Program-made: the position numbers and the translations under genes | Notes under the pieces: generated by a model | What the model was told of the DNA's origin: nothing | What the model saw: the letters and a program-made list of their open reading frames with translations, nothing else | The model's database searches: none | Shown: positions 1 to 8,103 of the stretch, piece by piece | How the letters are laid out: the number at the start of each line of letters is the position of its first letter | How positions within the stretch are numbered: the first letter of the stretch is position 1 | Origin: Kordiimonas aquimaris | GTDB taxonomy: Bacteria > Pseudomonadota > Alphaproteobacteria > Sphingomonadales > Kordiimonadaceae | Assembly: GCF_025574485.1 (NCBI RefSeq) | Contig: NZ_JAOBPO010000003.1 | Location: forward strand, 349,867 to 413,866 | Direction: 5' to 3' | DNA: 64,000 nt

Positions 1-324
1 ACAAGGAATATTGGCTTGCTTAGCAGCAGCAAGGCCGCTGTCATGTTCAATTGCAGAGACAATAACAGAAGCACTACCTGAGCCTTTTATAACCGCGTTA
101 TTAGCCTCGGTTCCACCAGAACAAAATGTAACGTCGCGTGTTCTTGCCGCCACCAAAGCAGCAACCTTTGCCCTTGCTTCTTCGACTATGCCCCGCGCTT
201 TACGGCCTGCCGCATGTACGGAAGAAGGGTTGCCATAAATCCGCATTGTGTCAGCAACCACAGTGATGACATTTTCGCGAATCGGTGCCGTCGCGTTATA
301 ATCTATGTATATTGGTGTGTTCAT
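1..324 (-). CDS. Cysteine desulfurase (NifS/IscS family), N-terminal part
   Basis: The first 108 residues of a class V aminotransferase-fold cysteine desulfurase, which takes sulfur from L-cysteine through a PLP-bound persulfide for Fe-S cluster or thio-cofactor assembly. The translation opens MNTPIYIDYNATAP and contains GNPSSVHAAGRKAR, a PLP-phosphate-binding SGGTEANN segment and an IEHDSG motif, all typical of the family. The PLP lysine and persulfide cysteine lie beyond the window edge, so the NifS versus IscS subtype cannot be decided. It is divergent from the alpha/beta hydrolase gene. Family assignment is secure; the gene symbol is withheld. Confidence 0.9.
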   Translation of the reverse strand, partial: MNTPIYIDYNATAPIRENVITVVADTMRIYGNPSSVHAAGRKARGIVEEARAKVAALVAARTRDVTFCSGGTEANNAVIKGSGSASVIVSAIEHDSGLAAAKQANIPC

Positions 325-485
325 AGTCCGCCAAATTAACGAAAAGAATGCTGCATTCAATTGTATTTTACCATAAATCAAGAAGATAGCTTGCGATTCG
401 ACTAAAAAGTTCGATATATCGTGAGATACAGGGAGTTGCCGTCATTTGGCGCGCACCATTAAATTGCGAAGAAAAAGAACAACCT

Positions 486-1133
486 ATGCCCGAAATTATT
501 TTCAGTGGACCAGCTGGTCGACTAGAGGGCCGGTATCAACCCGGCAAAACAGAAACATCACCACTTGCACTTATTCTTCATCCACATCCGCAACACGGCG
601 GCACGATGGACAACAAAGTTGCCTACTATCTTTACCACACCTTCGCGCACCGCGGTTTTGCAACATTGCGATTTAACTTCCGCGGTGTTGGTCGGAGCCA
701 AGGCGAATTTGATAGCGGTGTTGGTGAACTATCTGATGCTGCTTCAGCGCTTGATTGGCTTCAGTCAATGAACCCAAATGCGACAGGTACATGGATCGCC
801 GGGTTTTCTTTCGGTGCCTGGATTGGTATGCAACTGTTGATGCGCAGGCCTGAGATTAAAGGGTTTATCTCGGTTGCACCGCCAGCAAACCTGTATGATT
901 TCTCATTCTTGGCACCATGCCCGTCTTCAGGTCTCATTGTTCAAGCTGACCAGGATGATCTCGTGACACCTATCTCAATCGTTAAATTGGTTGAAAAGCT
1001 TAAAACGCAAAAAGCGATTACAATTCAGCACGATGTTATCAGAGGAGCTAATCACTTCTTTGAAACAGAATTGAATGCTTTGATGACTTCCATCAACAGC
1101 TATCTCAATATGCGGTTATCGAACGGCGATTAA
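486..1133 (+). CDS. Alpha/beta hydrolase (COG2945-like)
   Basis: A 215-residue single-domain alpha/beta hydrolase without a signal peptide, so probably cytosolic. The nucleophile elbow GFSFG puts the catalytic Ser at 108. The acid is probably one of the aspartates in DQDD (155-158) and the base is His190 in GANHFF. The early HPHPQHGG segment and the FNFRGVGRSQG turn are typical of the short COG2945 esterase-like proteins. Substrate is unknown. The stop codon overlaps the stop of the convergent anmK by four bases. No strong Shine-Dalgarno precedes the ATG, but it gives the family-typical length. Confidence 0.85.
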   Translation: MPEIIFSGPAGRLEGRYQPGKTETSPLALILHPHPQHGGTMDNKVAYYLYHTFAHRGFATLRFNFRGVGRSQGEFDSGVGELSDAASALDWLQSMNPNATGTWIAGFSFGAWIGMQLLMRRPEIKGFISVAPPANLYDFSFLAPCPSSGLIVQADQDDLVTPISIVKLVEKLKTQKAITIQHDVIRGANHFFETELNALMTSINSYLNMRLSNGD

Positions 1134-2290
1134 CGCTTGGCCCTATAAGGTCGCTTCTTTGGTAAATTGGCAACCCCGCCAACAGTTGGGCTACTACACC
1201 CTGTAGTTTCCGGAAAACTACAGGGTAGTCCGCGCTCACTTCGCGTTGCGAGAAAAGCAAATGCTTCAGCTTCCAAAGCATCTCCGCGCCAACCCAGCAC
1301 TTCAACAGGATCAACAAGCACAGGCATGCGGCGTCGCAGTCTTCGCATCAATGTTTGATTGTGTCGCCCACCACCACAAATATACCAAGCTTCCGGTGGC
1401 TCAGGAAAATGGCTTTGCGCTGCAACAATTGATTCGACAATGAAATCTGTTAGCGTTGCCGCGCCGTCTTCCGCACTAAGCCCACGAACGGCTTGCATAT
1501 TAAAATCGTCACGATCAAGTGTTTTTGGGGGCACATCATCGAAGTATGATGTTGCCATCATGCCCATGACAACCTCCTGATGAGCCATGCCGCGAGCCGC
1601 TAAATTACCATCAACATCATAAGTCTGATTAGTGTGGAGTTGCGCCCAGTCATCAACGACCGCGTTACCTGGCCCAGTATCAAATGCGATCATTTCAATT
1701 TCATCATCTTCGATACGGAGCCACGTTACGTTGGCAACACCGCCCAAATTCAATACCGCAACAGTTTTGTGTCGCCCACTTTGAGCAGCAAGTGCCGCAT
1801 GATAGATCGGCACTAACGGCGCGCCTTCACCGCCAGCTTCCATATCAGCGGAACGGAAGTCATTTAAAACCTTAATACCTGTTTGACCTGCCAAGCGGCC
1901 TCCATCGCCAATTTGCCACGTCCATCCTAAATCAGGCCGGTGAATAAGGGTTTGGCCATGAAAACCAATCAAATCAACGTCGCTCGCAACTTGCCCAGTT
2001 ATCGATAATAATTCTGTCACAGCATCGGCATGCCAATCTGTTACGTTTTGTTCCAGTGTTTTTATTTCAGCAGACGCTGATTCAGGACTTTCGCAAGCAG
2101 ATGCAATACGCATTCCCTCTTTGAGGTCGCTTCGCATATCAGCAGAATACGGCAACGTTAACGATGGTCCAAAACGCTCAATACTAACACCGTCTGTATA
2201 GATCATTGCGGCATCGACACCATCCATTGACGTGCCGCTCATAAGACCAATGGTACATTTTACAGAGTCTGCATAACCAAGTTTGACCAT
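1130..2290 (-). CDS. anmK: Anhydro-N-acetylmuramic acid kinase
   Basis: A 386-residue sugar kinase that cleaves and phosphorylates 1,6-anhydro-MurNAc to MurNAc-6-phosphate during peptidoglycan recycling in the cytoplasm. Diagnostic segments are GLMSGTSMDGVDAA near the N-terminus, GFHGQTLIHRP, NLGGVANVTWL, DTGPGNAVVDDW and CGGGRHNQTL near the end. The reading frame is open further upstream to a GTG at 2362. The ATG at 2290 is preferred because it has a GGAG about 10 bases upstream and puts the MSGTS motif where the family has it. It is divergent from tyrS, with about 110-135 bases between the starts. Confidence 0.93.
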   Translation of the reverse strand: MVKLGYADSVKCTIGLMSGTSMDGVDAAMIYTDGVSIERFGPSLTLPYSADMRSDLKEGMRIASACESPESASAEIKTLEQNVTDWHADAVTELLSITGQVASDVDLIGFHGQTLIHRPDLGWTWQIGDGGRLAGQTGIKVLNDFRSADMEAGGEGAPLVPIYHAALAAQSGRHKTVAVLNLGGVANVTWLRIEDDEIEMIAFDTGPGNAVVDDWAQLHTNQTYDVDGNLAARGMAHQEVVMGMMATSYFDDVPPKTLDRDDFNMQAVRGLSAEDGAATLTDFIVESIVAAQSHFPEPPEAWYICGGGRHNQTLMRRLRRRMPVLVDPVEVLGWRGDALEAEAFAFLATRSERGLPCSFPETTGCSSPTVGGVANLPKKRPYRAKR

Positions 2291-2426
2291 ATGAAGGGTT
2301 TCTCCGGCAAGAATAACGTCAAAGGAAGGCAAACTGCGGATCAAGCTTTGCCTTTTAGGCACCCTATGCTACATCACGCCGCTAACCAAATGCTTTGTAT
2401 CAATGTTAAACCGTGTGAATGCGACC

Positions 2427-3689
2427 ATGACAACTGTTAAATCCGACTTTCTCAATATCTTGCAAGAGCGAGACTTTATCCATCAGGTAACCGATCTTGA
2501 AGGTCTGGACGCCAAGTTTACAGCTGCTGAGAAAAGCAATGGATTGTCAGCGTATATAGGTTTTGATTGCACGGGTTCATCATTACATGTTGGTAGTTTA
2601 GTGCAGATTATGATGCTGCGCTGGCTGCAAAAATGTGGTCACAAGCCAATTGTTTTACTAGGCGGTGGCACAACCAAAATTGGCGACCCATCTGGTAAAG
2701 ATGAAAGCCGACGCCTTTTGACTGACGCAGACATCAATAACAACTTAGCCGGTATTCGCTCTATCTTTGATCAATTCCTTACCTTCGGCGAAGGTAAAAG
2801 TGATGCCATGCTGGTTAACAACGCCGAATGGCTGGACAAACTTGAATATGTGCCGTTTTTACGCGAAATTGGCACGCATTTCACGATCAATCGAATGATG
2901 ACTTTTGACAGTGTAAAATTGCGCCTTGATCGTGAACAGCCGCTCACGTTCCTTGAGTTCAACTATATGATCTTGCAAGCCTATGACTTTATGGAACTTG
3001 GCAAACGTTATGATTGTGCGTTGCAAATGGGCGGATCAGACCAATGGGGCAATATTGTTAATGGTATGGAATTAGGTCGCAGAGCAGCAGGCTTGCAATT
3101 GTTTGGCTTAACCACACCTCTCATCACAACTGCAGACGGCAAGAAGATGGGCAAAACCGCTGATGGTGCACTTTGGCTAAATGAAGAGGCGCTGCCCGCA
3201 TATGATTATTGGCAGTTTTGGCGCAACACACAGGATGCTGACGTTGGGCGTTTTTTAAGGTTATTTACTGAAATTCCGGTAGATGAAATCAAGCGGCTAG
3301 AAGCTCTTGAAGGCTCAGAAATAAACGAAGCCAAGATTATTCTGGCCAATGCTGCAACTGCTATGTGCCGTGGTGAAAATGCAGCCTCAACAGCACACAA
3401 AACCGCGACGGAAACATTTGAAAAAGGCGGCGCTGGCGCAGACCTACCAACCATAAACATGGATGCTAAAATTCTAACCAATGGCATTGTGGCTATTGAT
3501 TTGTTTGTTGAGGCTGGCCTTGGAACGTCCAAAGGAGAAGTTAGGCGTTTGATCAAACAAGGCGGCGCAAAGGTGAACGATGTAAAAATCACTGACGCTG
3601 AACAAGTGATTGGTAATAACGACATCATAGACGGACAAATCAAACTTTCTTCTGGTAAGAAGAAACATGTCCTGATTAAAACGGCGTAA
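2427..3689 (+). CDS. tyrS: Tyrosyl-tRNA synthetase
   Basis: A class Ic aminoacyl-tRNA synthetase charging tRNA-Tyr, about 420 residues. The HIGH-type signature appears as SLHVGS and the KMSKS-type loop as KKMGKT. Other conserved parts are TDLEGLDA, the tyrosine-pocket GGSDQWGN segment, and a C-terminal S4 RNA-binding domain ([15 protein letters not shown]). An in-frame ATG at 2403 would add eight residues. The ATG at 2427 (MTTVKSDFL) aligns best with the family start, but neither has a clear ribosome-binding site. A strong rho-independent terminator follows at 3712-3740. Confidence 0.95.
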   Translation: MTTVKSDFLNILQERDFIHQVTDLEGLDAKFTAAEKSNGLSAYIGFDCTGSSLHVGSLVQIMMLRWLQKCGHKPIVLLGGGTTKIGDPSGKDESRRLLTDADINNNLAGIRSIFDQFLTFGEGKSDAMLVNNAEWLDKLEYVPFLREIGTHFTINRMMTFDSVKLRLDREQPLTFLEFNYMILQAYDFMELGKRYDCALQMGGSDQWGNIVNGMELGRRAAGLQLFGLTTPLITTADGKKMGKTADGALWLNEEALPAYDYWQFWRNTQDADVGRFLRLFTEIPVDEIKRLEALEGSEINEAKIILANAATAMCRGENAASTAHKTATETFEKGGAGADLPTINMDAKILTNGIVAIDLFVEAGLGTSKGEVRRLIKQGGAKVNDVKITDAEQVIGNNDIIDGQIKLSSGKKKHVLIKTA

Positions 3690-3711
3690 TCTATTTTAAG
3701 GACAACTTGGT

Positions 3712-3740
3712 AAAAGCAGAGCACTTTGCTCTGCTTTTTT
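3712..3740 (+). terminator. Rho-independent terminator after tyrS
   Basis: A perfect 7-bp stem GCAGAGC/GCTCTGC, extendable by flanking A-T pairs, closes a 5-base loop and runs into six T residues. It lies 22 bases after the tyrS stop. Confidence 0.9.
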
Positions 3741-3824
3741 GTTGCCGAAAGTTTGAATTGCTTAATACGCCGACCTATTGCACCTTAGAATCTTATATTA
3801 GCGCCTTAAAATGGGGACTTTAAC

Positions 3825-4610
3825 ATGCGCATTATCATCGCTATTGCATCAGTACTTCTTACCTTTAGTATAAATGCAGATGAACCGCCTCGGTTAAATG
3901 AGGTAAAACTCATCGACCTCAGTCATACATATGATGATAAAACGCTTTTTTGGCCGACATCCCCAATAAAATTTGAACATCCAGAACTCTCATATGGCCC
4001 TTCAGGGAACGGTTACTTCTATTCGGCTTATACATTTGCAACCGCAGAACATGGCGGCACCCATCTCGATGCTCCAATTCATTTTTTTGAAAGTGGTCAG
4101 ACCGTTGATGCATTGGACCTTAATGATTTGATGTTACCGGTAAATGTTATTGACGTGACAGACAAAACCACAGCTAACCGTGATTATCTACTTCAAGTCT
4201 CGGATATCGAAGCATTTGAAAAAGAATACGGTAAAATTGAGAAAGGAACAGCTGTTCTGCTGCGTACCGGCTGGTCAAAACATTGGCCAGATGCAAAAGC
4301 ATACATGGGGGATGATACACCTGGCGACACAAGCAAGCTAAGCTTCCCAAGCTTCGGTGTTGAAGCTGCGAAACTGCTAGTTGCACGCGGCATCAAGCTT
4401 TTAGGCATAGACACTGCTTCAACCGACGGCGGAAAATCTACGACGTTTGACGTCCATGTAGTAATCAGCAGCGCAAACATCCCAGCTATTGAGAATATGA
4501 ATAATCTTGAAGCATTGCCCCAACAAGGTGCTTATATTATGGCATTACCTATGAAAATTGGTGATGGTTCTGGCGCCCCTGTTCGCGTAGTTGGCATGAT
4601 AAAAAAATAA
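3825..4610 (+). CDS. Secreted cyclase-family protein (kynurenine-formamidase-like fold)
   Basis: A 261-residue protein with a short signal peptide (about residues 1-18) and the metal-dependent cyclase fold (PF04199). The signature HGGTHLDAPIHF at residues 76-87 supplies His/Asp metal ligands, and GIDTASTDGG and FDVHVVI match later conserved blocks. Cytosolic relatives include kynurenine formamidase and isatin hydrolase. The predicted export makes tryptophan catabolism less likely, and the substrate is unknown. The start has a GGGGA seven bases upstream. It ends five bases from the convergent AsmA-like gene with no obvious terminator between them. Confidence 0.85.
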   Translation: MRIIIAIASVLLTFSINADEPPRLNEVKLIDLSHTYDDKTLFWPTSPIKFEHPELSYGPSGNGYFYSAYTFATAEHGGTHLDAPIHFFESGQTVDALDLNDLMLPVNVIDVTDKTTANRDYLLQVSDIEAFEKEYGKIEKGTAVLLRTGWSKHWPDAKAYMGDDTPGDTSKLSFPSFGVEAAKLLVARGIKLLGIDTASTDGGKSTTFDVHVVISSANIPAIENMNNLEALPQQGAYIMALPMKIGDGSGAPVRVVGMIKK

Positions 4611-4615
4611 CTACT

Positions 4616-7600
4616 CTAGCTTTCGTAGTCACTGCCTTCGTCATCGATTAAGTCATCTGGCTCTTCCGGCTTTGTTGGTGTAACAGCATCAACATCTGCC
4701 ACACGGCCTTTCTGACCTTCAAACAGCAACCGCAAAAAGCCGGGAGCAAGCCCTGACAATGCGCTAACGGTAACATCAGGGTTACTTATACTTCCTTTCA
4801 CACGGTACGTTACGCCGAATAGTCCCTTACCCTCGCCGCCAGTGAATAAACCACCTACGAGCGGGATATTTCCAAGAAGGGAATTAATACCATACGCAGG
4901 AACAACTACACCGTTGATATTTATAATACGGTCAGCAGCAGCTATCTGCCCTTCCATCGTCAATCCCATTGACGGACCATTGGTTTTCAAACCATCAATC
5001 GTTAGTATTTCATCTTTAAGATCAAATGGAACATCAAGCACATCGAGCGTGAGAGGCCCATCAGACAAATAGCTATCAATTGCAGAAATTGTGCCTTCAG
5101 TTACCGCTTCGCCCAAATCTGTACTAGGGAACAGTTGAGAGTCTTTTATTTCCATCAAACCAGAAAGATGCCAGCTTTTACCCCACCCAATCGTACTTCC
5201 AGTGAGCTGCAACTCACCACCATCAACGTGTGCAAATAACCCAAGCGCCCGGAGAACTTGTCCGCCATTACCTGCTGTTACGTTAAGAGGGCGAGCACCG
5301 GTATCCGCATCCGGTGTATCATTCAATTCAACAAGTATTGGCGTCTTGTTGATGCCTGTATGTGCATTCAGCTTCAAGCTAAGAGGAGCACCACCACTGA
5401 ACGTTAGATCAACAGAGCCATCTCGCCATTCTTCACCGTTTTCAAGCAGTAAAGAGTTTGCGCGCATCGACAGGTCAAAACTCGTGTCATCAGTCGATTT
5501 TGGCGGCAAGTCAGGATTAGTATCAAGCGTGTTTTCATTACTTGCCAGAAAAGGTGCAATATCAAATACATCCGCATCAACGGAAACATTCAACGCCTGA
5601 TCTTTATCTTGTACAAGTTTAGCAGTTAAACTACTGCGCCCAACTTTACGCGCTGTAATATCTGCAGCAAAAGTACCCTCACCTTTACGGCCAAACTGAA
5701 GCATTGCATCAAGGTCTATATCTTCACCTTGAACACTCAAAGGCGCAACATGTGTACCTGCATCATCAAATATTATGCTACCGGCTACATTCGCCGGCTC
5801 ACCAACTGGTTTTGACCAAGCTACTGGGCCAATTTTCAATTGTGCCGTTGAGGCATCAGCAGCAAACGTCCCTTCAGAGAATTTAAGGTTTCGTCCTTCA
5901 AATGAAGCTTCCGCTTGCACTTTGCCTGTAAGGTAATCAGCAACATCTACACCAAGCTTACGCATATCGTTTTCATCAACGGAAGCACTTAATACAATCA
6001 ATGTTGTGTTGGCCTCATTATCATTGCGCGCCAAAGCAAAGTCTTCGTTCCAGCGCAGATTAACAGGCACTTCGTTCAACAAACCCTGCCCCGCAGCAAC
6101 TAAATTGTCCTGATTTACCCTCAAAGATAACTGGGCATTTTTGAGCCCTTCACCATCCAATAAGTTTTGGACATAAACATCTGTTGCCTGCGCAGTAACA
6201 TCATATGTTGTGCTACCCGGTAGTACTTCTTTTAATAATGGAGTTTTAACAATGGCGCGCACAGCAGCGTTACCACCAAGTCGTGATATATCTAAATTCG
6301 CCTTTTGAGCCACCAATAATGGAGGGTTATCAATTAGACGCATGAGTGTTTGCAGGTCGCCGCGGGTGAAAATATTAAATTCGCCAACACCCCCATATGG
6401 AATGTGGATATTATCCAAAAGAACGGAACTTCCGCCTACCGGCAACCCAGTTAGTATCCCTTCATTCAAATCAATCGTCATCTGTTGTTTAGTCAGTCGT
6501 GCAGACCCTGCACCGTCTGTGATCGGCGGCATAGTTTTGAGAAACAGCGTATCAAGGTCAGTAAAGTCAAACGTCAATTGATATGGGCTTGCATCCTGGA
6601 ATGTGCCGACACCATCCGGTGTCATATCAACCGTAAAAGACACATTTTGAGTCAAACCCTCAATTATATGCTGAGCGACCCATGCACGAGCGCCGCGTTC
6701 TCTACCATCGGGGTGAAATTTGCGTGGCCAATACTTCAGTATATCAGTAATTTGAAGTGTTTCACTGCTGAGCGAAAGCTGCAAACCTGGCTGAGATGCT
6801 TCTTCTCCCTGCCAATACAACAGGCCTGAACCTTTAACCTCACCACTATCTGTCGAGAAATCAATTTCATTTATAGCAAACGTCCGCTCTCGCACATCAT
6901 AGTGACCACCTATCACGCCATATCGAATCTGAGGGTTTTCCGGGAAAACTAACTGATCACTTAGTTGCCCGTCACCCAGCACTGCACCAATATCAGCAGA
7001 TTGCAGGCCAACAGTTGCATCGAGGTCCAGCTCCAAACTTAAATCAATCGGTAATTGTATGTATTTGAGAAATTCAGGCAAACCGACGTCTGCAGAAAAT
7101 GATGACGGATAAAAATCGGAAACCCCCAGCACAAGAGATAAATCACCGTCAATCGGCCGCGCCCGGCCACGTAATCGCGTTGAGATTGGATTGCCGCCAA
7201 TTGCGATATCCATCTGCGCTGTCAAATTAAGGTCATTTGCTACATGAGAAAGTGCCAGGTTTGAAAGATTAATCGAGGCATCACTCAAAGTTGCACCACG
7301 GAAGATTCGCACTGACATGCCATCAAAATTAATGCGCTCCAGCTCAGGCACAGTAGAAAGAAGACGCAGAGAAAATCGGTTAAACCCTTCAGTTAGAGGC
7401 ACGAACACCTCTAGCTTGGGAATACCATTAGCATCAAAAAGGTCATCAAAAAGACTGTCATCAGTGCTGTCACTAAAGCCGCCAATATCGGTTACGCGAA
7501 TAGCCGCACGATCTACTGATACTGTTGAGACACCAACACCTGCTAATATACCGCGAAAACCAATACCAAGTTCAACATGAGGCAAGTCAGCGGTAAGGCG

Positions 7601-7867
7601 CGCCCTGCGATCAACTAGTCGTGTATTTTCAAGAATAATCCACGGTCTTACAGACGCCCAATCCCAACCAATACTTGCTTCACCAAATTGGACGTCCCAA
7701 CCCGGAAGCAATGCCGAAGTACGGGCAAGAACCTCTTCGCGGGCAAATCCAATATCAATAGGTCCGAATAGTAGCCGCCCCATTAAAATGCAAACCAACA
7801 AGGCAACAACTGTCAGAAGAGACAAGCATATAGAAACAAGTGCACTGCCAATTTTTTTCAACAACAA
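4616..7867 (-). CDS. Giant AsmA/YhdP-like envelope protein (DUF3971 type)
   Basis: A 1083-residue protein with one N-terminal membrane anchor (about residues 9-31) followed by a very long beta-rich, low-cysteine region. This layout matches YhdP/TamB/AsmA-family proteins, which span the periplasm and are implicated in phospholipid transport to the outer membrane. The C-terminal part (GINSLLGNIPLVGGLFTGGE, then GLFGVTYRVKGSISNPDVTV) is the conserved AsmA-like end seen in DUF3971 proteins. The extreme C-terminus is acidic. The reading frame begins at a run of TTG codons (7867, 7864, 7861) with no ATG nearby, so the exact start is uncertain. It is divergent from glnE. Confidence 0.82.
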   Translation of the reverse strand: MLLKKIGSALVSICLSLLTVVALLVCILMGRLLFGPIDIGFAREEVLARTSALLPGWDVQFGEASIGWDWASVRPWIILENTRLVDRRARLTADLPHVELGIGFRGILAGVGVSTVSVDRAAIRVTDIGGFSDSTDDSLFDDLFDANGIPKLEVFVPLTEGFNRFSLRLLSTVPELERINFDGMSVRIFRGATLSDASINLSNLALSHVANDLNLTAQMDIAIGGNPISTRLRGRARPIDGDLSLVLGVSDFYPSSFSADVGLPEFLKYIQLPIDLSLELDLDATVGLQSADIGAVLGDGQLSDQLVFPENPQIRYGVIGGHYDVRERTFAINEIDFSTDSGEVKGSGLLYWQGEEASQPGLQLSLSSETLQITDILKYWPRKFHPDGRERGARAWVAQHIIEGLTQNVSFTVDMTPDGVGTFQDASPYQLTFDFTDLDTLFLKTMPPITDGAGSARLTKQQMTIDLNEGILTGLPVGGSSVLLDNIHIPYGGVGEFNIFTRGDLQTLMRLIDNPPLLVAQKANLDISRLGGNAAVRAIVKTPLLKEVLPGSTTYDVTAQATDVYVQNLLDGEGLKNAQLSLRVNQDNLVAAGQGLLNEVPVNLRWNEDFALARNDNEANTTLIVLSASVDENDMRKLGVDVADYLTGKVQAEASFEGRNLKFSEGTFAADASTAQLKIGPVAWSKPVGEPANVAGSIIFDDAGTHVAPLSVQGEDIDLDAMLQFGRKGEGTFAADITARKVGRSSLTAKLVQDKDQALNVSVDADVFDIAPFLASNENTLDTNPDLPPKSTDDTSFDLSMRANSLLLENGEEWRDGSVDLTFSGGAPLSLKLNAHTGINKTPILVELNDTPDADTGARPLNVTAGNGGQVLRALGLFAHVDGGELQLTGSTIGWGKSWHLSGLMEIKDSQLFPSTDLGEAVTEGTISAIDSYLSDGPLTLDVLDVPFDLKDEILTIDGLKTNGPSMGLTMEGQIAAADRIININGVVVPAYGINSLLGNIPLVGGLFTGGEGKGLFGVTYRVKGSISNPDVTVSALSGLAPGFLRLLFEGQKGRVADVDAVTPTKPEEPDDLIDDEGSDYES

Positions 7868-8103
7868 TATCCACTGCCAAATTGGGTTGAACTTATTAGT
7901 TCATTCACCAAAAGTCACATAGCCTTCAATCAAACTAGCCTTTTTGTTAGAACATTTTCGAACAAGCACGTCCATACACAAGCAGTTTATATCTAAAAAA
8001 GCCGCCTAAATTACGGCAAAAACTTGATTTGCGACACCATTGCGCGGAACACTATCTAAAAGTACAAACGATTAACGCATCCAATTTACCATAAGGCTTG
8101 TTA

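Noticed and set aside
412-421. CGATATATCG palindrome between the desulfurase and hydrolase genes
   Set aside because: It is a perfect but short AT-rich palindrome with no matching known operator; chance occurrence is likely.
3206-3724. 172-codon frame antisense to tyrS
   Set aside because: It overlaps the conserved tyrS C-terminal half and shows no recognisable domain.
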